Positions 43,032-51,156 of a DNA stretch of 64,000 nucleotides are shown here, in pieces. Made by a program: the position numbers and the translations under genes. Each line of letters starts with the position of its first letter. The stretch's first letter is position 1. The notes below the pieces were generated by a model. It made no database searches, had not been told where the DNA came from, and saw nothing but the letters and a program-made list of their open reading frames with translations. The DNA comes from Candidatus Synechococcus calcipolaris G9 (GTDB lineage: Bacteria > Cyanobacteriota > Cyanobacteriia > Thermosynechococcales > Thermosynechococcaceae), in contig NZ_JAKKUT010000001.1 of assembly GCF_029582805.1 (NCBI RefSeq), positions 427,068 to 491,067 of the forward strand. Reading direction: 5' to 3'.

Positions 43032-43679
43032 ATGGCCGTGAGTAATGATCTAACTATTCAGGTGATAATATTACTGGGCATTTTGCTGGGAAGTTGTGGG
43101 GTTGCTCCCATTCCCAAGCCCCAGTTAGGCAGCGATCGCGACTTGGATTTTAGTCAGCTAGAAACCTATTTGGCCGCCAAAAATTGGCAAGAGTCCGATT
43201 ACGAAACCTATACCCTGATGGCGGCATCCCTGGGAAAACGAGTCCCGATAGTAGAGCCATTGGAGCCGTCAGATCTATTAGAACTTCCCTGCGCCGATCT
43301 CAATAGCCTGGATCAATTGTGGCATTATCACAGTAACGGACGATTTGGCTTTACGATCCAAAAAAATAACTATGTTGCTGCGGGGGGGAGATTAAAGGCA
43401 ACATCTTCATTGAGTACGGATCGGTTGGTTAATTTTACAGATCGCATTGGCTGGTATAGCCAGCCACTTAAACGCTTTGTCTCCTATCGGGATGCTGATG
43501 TCACCTATCGAGAGGATCCCGACTTCTTGCCTCCAAAGGGATTTTTGCCCTTTGTCTGGTGGGCGGCAGGTGTGCGGGATGTTTTTTTAAGTGGTGGGGG
43601 TGGCCAATTAGTGGAAGTAACGCCAGAACTTGCCAGTCATTTATTTTCCCGCTTAGATGAGTGCCAAACTTCGCCATAA
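43032..43679 (+). CDS. GUN4-domain lipoprotein
   Basis: A 215-residue protein. A lipoprotein-type signal ends LLGILLGSCG, then the GUN4 domain: LETYLAAKNWQESDYETYTLMA, LPCADLNSLDQLWHYHSNGRFGFTIQKNNY and FLPFVWWAAG. GUN4 proteins bind porphyrins and stimulate Mg-chelatase. An extracytoplasmic, lipid-anchored version would act at a membrane, unlike soluble GUN4. The start is the ATG at 43032 (a TTG at 43017 is also in frame). The neighbouring chlB fits a tetrapyrrole theme. Confidence 0.8.
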   Translation: MAVSNDLTIQVIILLGILLGSCGVAPIPKPQLGSDRDLDFSQLETYLAAKNWQESDYETYTLMAASLGKRVPIVEPLEPSDLLELPCADLNSLDQLWHYHSNGRFGFTIQKNNYVAAGGRLKATSSLSTDRLVNFTDRIGWYSQPLKRFVSYRDADVTYREDPDFLPPKGFLPFVWWAAGVRDVFLSGGGGQLVEVTPELASHLFSRLDECQTSP

Positions 43680-43718
43680 TGCCTGTGGATCCAAATCACA
43701 TCGGGTCTGGAAAAATGC

Positions 43719-43731
43719 GGCTATAATAGCC
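43719..43731 (+). promoter_or_regulatory. TATAAT -10 element of the HD-GYP gene
   Basis: A perfect TATAAT (43722-43727) sits in the small palindrome GGCTATAATAGCC, 37 bp upstream of the HD-GYP start codon. No clear -35 is visible. Confidence 0.45.
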
Positions 43732-43767
43732 CAAATGATCTAAAGGAAACCTTTTCCGGGGGAATTC

Positions 43768-45411
43768 ATGACCTTAACACCCCACACGATTGGGGACGAA
43801 CTTAGTCTCACCCAGTTTCAAGATAATCAAGAACAACTGGTTGAAGAACTGGTGGAAATTGGGGTTGCCCTATCCGCCACCCAAGACCTAGGTACCTTAC
43901 TCAATCTGATCCTATCCAAGAGTCGTGAAATTACCTGGAGTGATGCCGGTAGCGTCTTTTTGATTGATCGGGAGGCTGATCCCCCCTGTCTCTGGTTTAA
44001 GACGGCCCAAAATGACAGTTGTGCTACCCCCACTCTCCTTGAGTTTTCCATCCCCCTCAGCTATGAAAGTTTGGTGGGCTATGTGGCCCTCTCCGGTGAG
44101 ACCTTAAATATTAGTGATGCCTATACCCTGACGGGGGAGGAAACCTATCAGTTCAATCGCTCCCTAGATGATAACCTGGGCTATCGTACCCGTTCCGTGC
44201 TAGTGGTACCGATGCAAAATATCCAGGGCCAGGTGATTGGCGTTTTGCAGTTAATTAATCGGAAAACAAATCCGCGCATTAAAATCACACCGGAAAATGC
44301 CACGGTTGTCACCCAGGCCTACAGTCCTTCCGAAGAACGAATCCTGCGATCGCTGGCCAGCCAAGCAGCTGTTATTTTAGAGCGGAATCATTTACTCGAT
44401 AGCATTGAAAACCTATTTGAAGGGTTTGTTACCGCATCCATCCAGGCCATTGAAGCTCGGGATCCCACCACCTCAGGACATTCCGAACGGGTAGCAGCCC
44501 TCACGGTCTATCTGGCGGAACGATTAAATGGTGTGTCCTCAGGGCCCCTTCATAATGTTGTCTTTAGCGATCGCCAACTCCAAGAAATTCGCTATGCCGC
44601 CCTCCTCCATGATTTTGGTAAAGTAGCGGTTCCCGAAACGATCCTAAATAAAGAAAAGAAAATTTTTCCCGAACAACTTGAAATTATCCGGCAGCGATTT
44701 GCCCTAGTGCGACGCACCCTGGAGATGGACTGCACCCAAGCCAAGCTGGATTATGCCCTGAAACATCCCCATCGCCATGACTCAGGCGAAGAAGACCCCT
44801 GTGATCACTGTGCCTATTTCCGTGAACTTGATCAAACCCTAGCCCGTCAATTGCATCTTTTAGACGACTACTGGCAGATACTAGAGCAGGCCAATGAACC
44901 CAAGGTATTAGAGGAAGAACCCCTGGCCCGTCTCAAGGATATGACCCAGTTTTTCTACCGAGGTATTGATGGCCAAGCCTATCCCCTGCTCACTGTGCCC
45001 GAACTAGAACAATTAATGATTCGCCGTGGCAGTTTGACCCAGAAAGAACGGCAGATGATTGAATCCCATGTTACCTATACCTATAAATTTTTGTCCCGCA
45101 TTCCCTGGACGGATCATCTCAAGGATGTTCCCATAATTGCCTATGGCCACCATGAACGCTTGAATGGTGGTGGTTATCCGCGCGGGATTGGCCAGGCTGA
45201 GATTCCCATTCAAACCCAGATGTTGGCAATTGCTGATATTTATGATGCCCTTACCGCCAGCGATCGCCCCTACAAGAAGAGTTTACCCGTCTCCCGTGCC
45301 TTGAGTATTCTCCGGCAAGAAGCTGCGGACTTTAAGGTGAATAGCGATCTGGTGCAACTGTTTGAGCAACAGCAAATTTTCCGAATTTTAGGACATATTC
45401 TTGATCAATGA
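43768..45411 (+). CDS. GAF plus HD-GYP domain protein, probable cyclic-di-GMP phosphodiesterase
   Basis: A 547-residue soluble protein. The GAF domain (about 35-205) has LGTLLNLILSKSREITWSDAGSVFLID. The HD-GYP domain (about 225-540) has SGHSERVAALTVYLAERL, IRYAALLHDFGKVAVPETILNKEKKIF (HD metal site) and IIAYGHHERLNGGGYPRGI, the GYP region as HHERLNGGGYP. Full HD-GYP proteins hydrolyse cyclic-di-GMP, and the metal ligands are intact. An insert of about 100 residues separates the HD and GYP parts and contains DPCDHCAYF, a possible metal-binding CxxC. Its signal input is unknown. Confidence 0.88.
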   Translation: MTLTPHTIGDELSLTQFQDNQEQLVEELVEIGVALSATQDLGTLLNLILSKSREITWSDAGSVFLIDREADPPCLWFKTAQNDSCATPTLLEFSIPLSYESLVGYVALSGETLNISDAYTLTGEETYQFNRSLDDNLGYRTRSVLVVPMQNIQGQVIGVLQLINRKTNPRIKITPENATVVTQAYSPSEERILRSLASQAAVILERNHLLDSIENLFEGFVTASIQAIEARDPTTSGHSERVAALTVYLAERLNGVSSGPLHNVVFSDRQLQEIRYAALLHDFGKVAVPETILNKEKKIFPEQLEIIRQRFALVRRTLEMDCTQAKLDYALKHPHRHDSGEEDPCDHCAYFRELDQTLARQLHLLDDYWQILEQANEPKVLEEEPLARLKDMTQFFYRGIDGQAYPLLTVPELEQLMIRRGSLTQKERQMIESHVTYTYKFLSRIPWTDHLKDVPIIAYGHHERLNGGGYPRGIGQAEIPIQTQMLAIADIYDALTASDRPYKKSLPVSRALSILRQEAADFKVNSDLVQLFEQQQIFRILGHILDQ

Positions 45412-45436
45412 TTTCTGATAACTAGGCATGAATGTC

Positions 45437-45787
45437 CTAGCGATCGCTGCCAAAGTAAAACCCAAGCACTGCCCCAATTAGCCCAGTTTGGGATGCAATC
45501 AGTAGGGTAATAATATCCTTGGCGTAGGTATAGGTGATCTGTCGATCCTCATTGGCTTGAATGGGAATCACCAACAATAGAATCATAATAATAATTGCAC
45601 TGGCATTAATCGCAATCAGTAGGAAAAATAACATCCAGGCCAACTTGGCCCGGGCGCGATCGCGGTCAGGTTCGCTACTTTTGAGAGGTTCCCTGTCAGC
45701 CAGATAGACATTCTCTGGGCTAGATAGCGGTTCTGATTCAGATAGAGGTAATGGCGATTCAGGGTGGGGAGATTGAATTTGTGACAC
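45437..45787 (-). CDS. Small two-helix membrane protein, unknown
   Basis: A 116-residue protein starting at a GTG. An acidic, Ser/Pro-rich cytosolic N-terminus (about 1-48) is followed by two transmembrane helices (LAWMLFFLLIAINASAIIIMILLLVI and IITLLIASQTGLIGAVLGFYFG). I do not recognise the family. It resembles cyanobacterial hypothetical proteins with 'TGLIGAVLGFYFGS' ends. Confidence 0.6.
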   Translation of the reverse strand: MSQIQSPHPESPLPLSESEPLSSPENVYLADREPLKSSEPDRDRARAKLAWMLFFLLIAINASAIIIMILLLVIPIQANEDRQITYTYAKDIITLLIASQTGLIGAVLGFYFGSDR

Positions 45788-45792
45788 AGTAT

Positions 45793-45810
45793 ATTCCTTG
45801 AATTCCTTGA
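45793..45810. repeat. Exact two-copy tandem repeat, 9-bp unit
   Basis: ATTCCTTGA occurs twice head to tail (45793-45801 and 45802-45810) just upstream of the two-helix membrane protein start. Confidence 0.7.
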
Positions 45811-45823
45811 TTGCCGGCGATCG

Positions 45824-46360
45824 CTACCCAAGGCTGTTGAACTCTGACCGATATTTTACCGTTCCACTCCATCCCTCCATCGCGCCACGTTTGATTTCCA
45901 ACGCCATAAACACCTCATCGGGCACTGGATACTCACATCCTAACCCCTTCTCTTTAGCTGGCCTAAATCCAAATCGCCGATAGTATTCTGGATATCCTAG
46001 TACAACAACCGCACTAACTCCTAGGCGATCGCACTCTTTTAAGCCATGCTGAATCAGCAATGACCCAATTCCTTGCCGCTGATAGTCAGGGAGTACGGCC
46101 ACGGGTGCTAACCCAAGCACCAAAACGTCATCTAAGTTATTGACGCCAGCTCCAGCAATGGTAACAGGACTGAAAAAAATGTGGCCAACAATTTGTCCGG
46201 ATTTAACAGCAACAAAGGAAAAAGTAAACGCAACACCGCGCAACATATCAACCAAGTTGGCCTCGCCCTCTCGCCCAAAGGCTGCCACATTTACCCGGCG
46301 AACTGCTGGGATGTCCTCTGATTTCTCTGCTCGAATTTTTATAGGGCTTAGTTTAATCAA
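45824..46360 (-). CDS. GNAT-family N-acetyltransferase
   Basis: A 178-residue acetyltransferase of the YhbS-like branch: IRAEKSEDIPAVRRVNVAAFGREGEANLVD, SGQIVGHIFFSPVTI, VLGLAPVAVLPDYQRQGIGSLLIQHGLKECDRLG (acetyl-CoA P-loop QRQGIG) and VVLGYPEYYRRFGFRPA. The start is a TTG, and the family core begins within a few residues. The substrate is unknown. Confidence 0.9.
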   Translation of the reverse strand: MIKLSPIKIRAEKSEDIPAVRRVNVAAFGREGEANLVDMLRGVAFTFSFVAVKSGQIVGHIFFSPVTIAGAGVNNLDDVLVLGLAPVAVLPDYQRQGIGSLLIQHGLKECDRLGVSAVVVLGYPEYYRRFGFRPAKEKGLGCEYPVPDEVFMALEIKRGAMEGWSGTVKYRSEFNSLG

Positions 46361-46393
46361 TTAATCGTCATCTTGAATGCTATTTAATGGGTA

Positions 46394-47440
46394 TCAGTTC
46401 TTCAATCCGGAAGCAGAGAAATCAAGCCTAAACAGTTTTTCTGCGTTCGTTTGGTAAATCTTGCGCCTCTCTTGGTCAGAAATCATCACACTGTCCAGGA
46501 AGGAAACAGCTTCTTCAATGGATTCATAAGGATAATCGGCAGCAAATAGAAGGGCATCGGAGCCAAGCACATCTAAGGCATGACGCAAAGCCGGTGGGGA
46601 ACAGACGCCGCTAGTGGTAATGACAAAATGCTCCTTAAAATATTCGCTAGGGAGGCGAGGCATTTTCTGAACCGCGCCAATTTTCACCTGGAGCAAGTAG
46701 CGGTTATCCAGCCGCTGTAGCCAGTAAGGCAGCCCTTCCCCCATATGTCCCAAAATGATCTTGAGCCTGGGGAAACAGTCAAATACACCGCCCATGATAA
46801 GGCGTAAGGCATGGGTGGCGGTTTCAACCGTGAATCCCCAACCCGCAAAATAAAGTCCATAATCCAGAAAAGGGGCGATCATTGCCGGAGATGGGGTGCG
46901 GGGATGGAGATAAATGGGTACCTGGTTGGCCTCAGCAGCGGCAAAAATTTCCCAATACTTTTGGTCATCCAGATATTCGCCAAAGGTGTGGGAGTTGATG
47001 AGTACGCCACATAGATCAAGCTGCTGGATAGCTCGTTCGATTTCCAGGGCGGCGGCGGTGGGGTTCTGGGGGGCAACAGCCGCTAATCCAGCAAAACGAT
47101 CAGGATGTGCTTTGACCGCTGCGCTTAACCGATCATTTGCCTGTCGCGCCAACGCCGTAGCTAATTCAGCCCCAAACACTTGCACACCTGGCGATGTAAT
47201 TGAAAGCACCTGCATAGCGATGCCGGTAGCATCCATGTGGGCAATGCGCGCCGCTCCTAGGTCTATAAGCTGCTCATGGATGAGGCGCGTACTGGGGCTG
47301 TCAGCCAGAATTGTTTCACCCATTTTGCGGAAGCCTGGTTCCCTTGGTGCGCCTTCTGCCAGCAGTTTAGCCCACTCATCAGCAATCTCCTGGGTGACAA
47401 ATGCTTCTTCTATGGCAATTCGTTTTATTGACTGTTCCAT
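46394..47440 (-). CDS. Amidohydrolase_2 family metal-dependent hydrolase/decarboxylase
   Basis: A 348-residue TIM-barrel protein resembling gamma-resorcylate or 2,3-dihydroxybenzoate decarboxylases. RIAIEEAFVTQEI at the N-terminus carries the ExA metal motif. GFAGLAAVAPQNP-like FAGLAAVAPQNPTAAALEIERA, LCGVLINSHTFGEYLDD, YLHPRTPSP, KIILGHMGEGLPYWLQRLD and LLFAADYPYESIEEA supply the His and Asp ligands. The substrate in a cyanobacterium is not clear. It is followed upstream by the prophage remnant. Confidence 0.85.
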   Translation of the reverse strand: MEQSIKRIAIEEAFVTQEIADEWAKLLAEGAPREPGFRKMGETILADSPSTRLIHEQLIDLGAARIAHMDATGIAMQVLSITSPGVQVFGAELATALARQANDRLSAAVKAHPDRFAGLAAVAPQNPTAAALEIERAIQQLDLCGVLINSHTFGEYLDDQKYWEIFAAAEANQVPIYLHPRTPSPAMIAPFLDYGLYFAGWGFTVETATHALRLIMGGVFDCFPRLKIILGHMGEGLPYWLQRLDNRYLLQVKIGAVQKMPRLPSEYFKEHFVITTSGVCSPPALRHALDVLGSDALLFAADYPYESIEEAVSFLDSVMISDQERRKIYQTNAEKLFRLDFSASGLKN

Positions 47441-47503
47441 CGGGTTAAAAGCTAACGAAATCTTGCCCTTTCAAACACAAGCATAGCCCGAATTTCAGCA
47501 GGG

Positions 47504-48316
47504 GTGACGATGTACCCGCCCTGCGGATGGGGCTGTCAGTGCAGTGTGGTGACGCTCTCCGAGCGGGATTTGGAACACATGGGCAAAGATGAGCCTGATA
47601 ACCCACCGATGATTGGCGGCGTGATAGATGTGGTTGACCCCAAGACCGGCAAGGGGACAGTGGCAAAGGTGGAGGCAGGGGCAGGCGATTATGTGCCTGG
47701 GGAGTCCAATGTCAAAGAACGGCGGCGGCAAATCATTCAGCGGCTTGATCCGCAGTTGCAGCAACGGATAATAGCAGAAGTTCAAGGACATGCACCAGGA
47801 ACCGCCGTGAACCCCATTGCCCAGAAACGCTTTGCCTACGAAGCCGCTGGTTCGGAGTATGAGAAGCACTATTTCGATGAGCAAACCGGGGGTTATGTGC
47901 TGATTCATGAGGGGCACAATCGAAGTGCAAGCTTTGAATCGGAAGTCTTTGTGGCTGAAACGTTTGCGCGTCAGGGCTATCGAGTAGAGTTGGTTGATGA
48001 GGAGGGAGAAGACGGGCAAAGACGATTTGATGCCCTAGTCGATGGGGAGTCGTGGGAGTTCAAGGAGTTGACCGCCAAGGCGAAAAACATTCGAGGAGCT
48101 TTCCAGCGTGGACTGGTTCACGGCCGGTCGCAAGCCCCTCGAATTGCTTACCATGTCAATAGGCAGGTTGATGTTCAGGATCTAAATATTGGGCTTGACC
48201 GTGCCATACACATTGACAAGAAAACCCAAAGAATCTTGAAAGTTGCCTTGATTTACGGCGATGGCAGGATTCAAGTATTGGAAAGGGAGGAGATTGATGC
48301 AGGACAAAAATTTTGA
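47504..48316 (+). CDS. Truncated MuF (gp30-like) protein fused to a nuclease-like toxin domain
   Basis: The first 30 residues, MYPPCGWGCQCSVVTLSERDLEHMG, are the C-terminal end of a Mu-like head-morphogenesis protein (motif YPPxGWGCxC). The rest of that protein is deleted. The C-terminal half, from about residue 140 (SFESEVFVAETFARQGYRVELV), then DALVDGESWEFKELTAKAKNIRGAFQRG, looks like a PD-(D/E)XK or CdiA-CT type tRNA nuclease (D..ExK). MuF-CT fusions are known phage-borne polymorphic toxins. A likely immunity gene overlaps the end by 20 bp. The start is GTG 47504 or ATG 47510. Confidence 0.75.
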   Translation: MTMYPPCGWGCQCSVVTLSERDLEHMGKDEPDNPPMIGGVIDVVDPKTGKGTVAKVEAGAGDYVPGESNVKERRRQIIQRLDPQLQQRIIAEVQGHAPGTAVNPIAQKRFAYEAAGSEYEKHYFDEQTGGYVLIHEGHNRSASFESEVFVAETFARQGYRVELVDEEGEDGQRRFDALVDGESWEFKELTAKAKNIRGAFQRGLVHGRSQAPRIAYHVNRQVDVQDLNIGLDRAIHIDKKTQRILKVALIYGDGRIQVLEREEIDAGQKF

Positions 48317-48536
48317 AGATATTAAAGAACGAATTGAGATTGGATTGAGTAATGACTTTCCACTTCAGTCCAGGCTGATTATGCTTGGTGAAATATTCTG
48401 CTCTGTTGGTCACGGGCTAATTACCCCTAATCAAGGGTATGAACTTGAGGACTTGCTGGGGTTAGATCAACTTATTGAAGACTATGACAGAGTCCGAGAA
48501 ATGGGGTTTTCAGGCGAGTTCGTGTCAGTAGCATGA
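48297..48536 (+). CDS. Probable immunity protein of the MuF toxin
   Basis: A 79-residue acidic protein, MQDKNFEDIKERIEIGLSND then LGEIFCSVGHGLITPNQGYELEDLLG. A strong ribosome site (GGGAGGAG) sits inside the toxin's 3' end, and the frame overlaps the toxin by 20 bp. I do not recognise a named family. Position between a MuF-type toxin and gpG, small size and charge make immunity the natural reading. Confidence 0.65.
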   Translation: MQDKNFEDIKERIEIGLSNDFPLQSRLIMLGEIFCSVGHGLITPNQGYELEDLLGLDQLIEDYDRVREMGFSGEFVSVA

Positions 48537-48880
48537 CCAGTATCCGCGTCACCCTGGAAGACCAAGGGCTGCAAACCGTCCTGAACCGGCAAGCCGATCG
48601 CCTGGGCAATCCCAGAGAAATGTTTGCCGAGATTGGGGCATACATGGACATGAAGACCCGTACCCGGATTCGTCAGCTAGGCAGCCCCCAGGAAACCATT
48701 ACCGTAATGGAGGGGCAGCACTGGGCCCCGCTGGCGGCGGCAACCATTAACCGCAAGCGACGGAAGCGCAAGAAGCAAAAGAAGCTCCAGCAGGATGGGG
48801 AGCTATTGGGGACGATTACCTACCAGGCAAATTCGCAGCAGGTGGAGATCGGTGAAATTGTGCGGGATTATCTGAGTTAG
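48533..48880 (+). CDS. Truncated phage virion morphogenesis protein (Mu gpG-like)
   Basis: A 115-residue protein with IRVTLEDQGLQTVLNRQADRLGNPREMFAEIGAYM and HWAPLAAATINRKRRKRKKQ, which matches the Mu gpG / PF05069 pattern (WAPLSPATIARK). The family usually continues past VEIG... with a YAxIHQFG end, which is absent here. The frame stops at IVRDYLS just where it meets the FAD oxidase gene. It overlaps the immunity gene by 4 bp (ATGA). It is the downstream edge of the prophage remnant. Confidence 0.75.
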   Translation: MTSIRVTLEDQGLQTVLNRQADRLGNPREMFAEIGAYMDMKTRTRIRQLGSPQETITVMEGQHWAPLAAATINRKRRKRKKQKKLQQDGELLGTITYQANSQQVEIGEIVRDYLS

Positions 48881-50310
48881 GTCAAACCAGGTAACAGTCC
48901 CTGGGGATCCCACTGTTGTTTCTGCAATTTCAGTAACTCTAGCAAAGGCCCATAGGCTAAACGTAGTTCCTGATCATAAACGTTGGTTCCGGGATGTCTC
49001 TGGACAATATAGTAGTGATTCGCTAGGGGGAGCAAAGCTTCAAATACCTGATCTGCCCAGGCTCTACCCTCCTTTGCACCGGAAGACTCATTGGGGTTCC
49101 ATACCGCAGTAACCACAATGGACCACTCCGCATTTCGCCCTGTGTAGGCAGTGGCTAGTGGGGGTATATCGTTGACCACACCACCCACATGCTGGAGATC
49201 GATTTGGCACATATGATTGGGGACTGTGGCGATCGCCCTCTGTAATAGTTTTGCCAAGGTATTAACCTGTCCTCGGGGCAGAGAGAGGGAATAGACCCAA
49301 GTTCTGAGGCGATGTTGTCGGGGTGGCAACGAAACTGGGTCTTTCCGGTTTGTGCCGTCTTGGAACGGTAGTTCAAAGGGGGGTAATGCCTCCAACCCTT
49401 CTGCCTCAAAGATCCAGTCACTAGAAAGCTGACCCAGACCTGAAATTGCCGCAATATCTTCCAGCGGAGCTACTGCATAGGTCATCACAGCGGGTATTTG
49501 GGTGTCAGGAGTATAACCGAGAATAAAGGAACAGGATGCCCCCTGGGGCAAGCTTTCAGCTATGGCTAATAATGCCTGTAACTGCTCAAGGTCAGCAATG
49601 TGACGCTGTAGTTGTAGTCGTTGCCGCTGAAAAGTACGCAGGGTTGCCTCTGTGATAATTGCCAAAAATATTGCGCCCCCTCTGAGCAAGGTCCACATTG
49701 GCTTATCTCCACTGCTGGCAGAGATGGTAAAGGACTGACCATCAGCCCTGACTCCCCTTAACTCTGCGATCGCATCCACGGTCAAACCTAGACTGCGGCT
49801 CAGGTGCCCTACTCCTCCCATGGTGAGCAAGCCAAATCCTGGTGTACCATAGGCCCCCACTGGAATCATGGAGCCGTAAGGGGCCAAAGTTTCAAGAATT
49901 TTGCCCATGGTTGCACCCCCCTGCACCCTGACCCTATTTCCTTCTACGGTTACTCGATTAAGTTCCGGAGCAAGATCAAGCATGAGGCTACCATCAACGG
50001 CACAAAAGGAACTATGGCCACCACTGCAAACACTGATGGGCATATTGCGACTGGCGGCATATCTGACTGCTTCTTGTACGTCCGCCAACGAGGTAGGCTG
50101 AATGATGAGCGCAGGTTGTTGGGTCGAGGCAGTACCATTGATTAAACGACCTAAATTTGACTCATACTGACTACTTCCTGGAGTTAATAAAGGTAAATCA
50201 GTCAATTTCTCTTGATCTTTCATATAGTCTTGGTTGACATCCTCACTATCATAAAGGGCAAAAGATTCCCTTAGATTGTATTCAAAGTCAGTTTCCATCC
50301 CTGATGCCAT
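48877..50310 (-). CDS. FAD-linked oxidase, BBE-like
   Basis: A 477-residue flavoprotein with an FAD_binding_4 domain: PALIIQPTSLADVQEAVRYAAS, PISVCSGGHSSFCAVDGSLMLDL with the His that usually binds FAD covalently, VRVQGGATMGKILETLAPYG and GLLTMGGVGHLSRSLGLTVDAI. The C-terminal BBE segment has YYIVQRHPGTNVYDQELRLAYG. Bicovalent flavin is common in this family, and the substrate is usually a sugar or alcohol. It is on the same strand as the amidohydrolase gene, with the prophage remnant between them. Confidence 0.87.
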   Translation of the reverse strand: MASGMETDFEYNLRESFALYDSEDVNQDYMKDQEKLTDLPLLTPGSSQYESNLGRLINGTASTQQPALIIQPTSLADVQEAVRYAASRNMPISVCSGGHSSFCAVDGSLMLDLAPELNRVTVEGNRVRVQGGATMGKILETLAPYGSMIPVGAYGTPGFGLLTMGGVGHLSRSLGLTVDAIAELRGVRADGQSFTISASSGDKPMWTLLRGGAIFLAIITEATLRTFQRQRLQLQRHIADLEQLQALLAIAESLPQGASCSFILGYTPDTQIPAVMTYAVAPLEDIAAISGLGQLSSDWIFEAEGLEALPPFELPFQDGTNRKDPVSLPPRQHRLRTWVYSLSLPRGQVNTLAKLLQRAIATVPNHMCQIDLQHVGGVVNDIPPLATAYTGRNAEWSIVVTAVWNPNESSGAKEGRAWADQVFEALLPLANHYYIVQRHPGTNVYDQELRLAYGPLLELLKLQKQQWDPQGLLPGLT

Positions 50311-50406
50311 CAGCCATTGCTCCCATAATCACTGATCACAACTGGTTACAAATGTGTGGCTCGTTGAGTCGTTCCTGAAAGCCGTTAAGATACTGATACC
50401 TGAGTA

Positions 50407-51138
50407 TTGAGTATTCGTGCGGTGAGTTCTTCCCCTAAGGTTGGCATTATTGTTTTTCCTGGCTCAAATTGCGATCGCGATGTGGCCCATATTACCCAAG
50501 ACATCCTAAATTGGCCGACGCGATTCATCTGGCATCAAGAGAAAGATGTGGCAGATTGTGATCTGGTGGTCATTCCCGGTGGGTTTAGCTACGGAGATTA
50601 TTTACGCTGTGGGGCGATCGCCCGCTTTTCGGCCATTATGCCCGCCGTCAAGGATCATGCTGAGGCCGGTAAATGGCTGCTGGGAATATGTAATGGCTTT
50701 CAAGTTCTCACCGAAGCGGGTTTATTACCGGGGGCCCTCGTTCGCAATCGGGATTTACATTTTATCTGCGATCGGGTGCATTTACGGGTTGAGACGAATC
50801 AAACCCCTTGGAGCCGTAACTTTCACACAGAGCAGGTGATTAATTTGCCCATTGCCCACGGCGAAGGCTGTTACTATGCTGATGCCGATACTCTTAAAAG
50901 CCTAGAGGATCACCAGCAAATTCTCTTCCGCTATTGCCAACCCCAAGGCCAGTGGGATGCAACCAGTAACCCCAACGGCTCCCTCCACAATATTGCGGGT
51001 ATTTGTAATCGCCGTGGAAATGTTCTCGGTCTGATGCCCCACCCAGAACGGGCCGCCGATCCCCAGATGAATCAGGCCCATTTACCGGAATCCCATTCCC
51101 TCGATGGTTTAACCCTCTTTAGATCACTCTTAAACTAG
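50407..51138 (+). CDS. purQ: Phosphoribosylformylglycinamidine synthase subunit I
   Basis: The glutaminase subunit of FGAM synthase in de novo purine synthesis. GIIVFPGSNCDRDVAHI, LVVIPGGFSYGDYLRCGAIA, LLGICNGFQVLTEAGLLPG (nucleophile Cys) and GLMPHPERAADP (His/Glu of the triad) are all present. The frame opens at a TTG (50407). A GTG at 50422, giving the more usual short N-terminus before SSPKVGI, is equally likely. purL and purS are not adjacent. Confidence 0.96.
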   Translation: MSIRAVSSSPKVGIIVFPGSNCDRDVAHITQDILNWPTRFIWHQEKDVADCDLVVIPGGFSYGDYLRCGAIARFSAIMPAVKDHAEAGKWLLGICNGFQVLTEAGLLPGALVRNRDLHFICDRVHLRVETNQTPWSRNFHTEQVINLPIAHGEGCYYADADTLKSLEDHQQILFRYCQPQGQWDATSNPNGSLHNIAGICNRRGNVLGLMPHPERAADPQMNQAHLPESHSLDGLTLFRSLLN

Positions 51139-51156
51139 ATAACTTCTAAATGACTG

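Noticed and set aside
46914-47486. 190-codon + strand frame opposite the amidohydrolase gene
   Set aside because: Shadow of a strongly supported gene; the translation is Ser/Ala-rich with no family pattern.
47495-48019. 174-codon reverse frame opposite the MuF toxin
   Set aside because: The + strand frame has the MuF motif and nuclease-like core; the reverse frame shows nothing recognisable.
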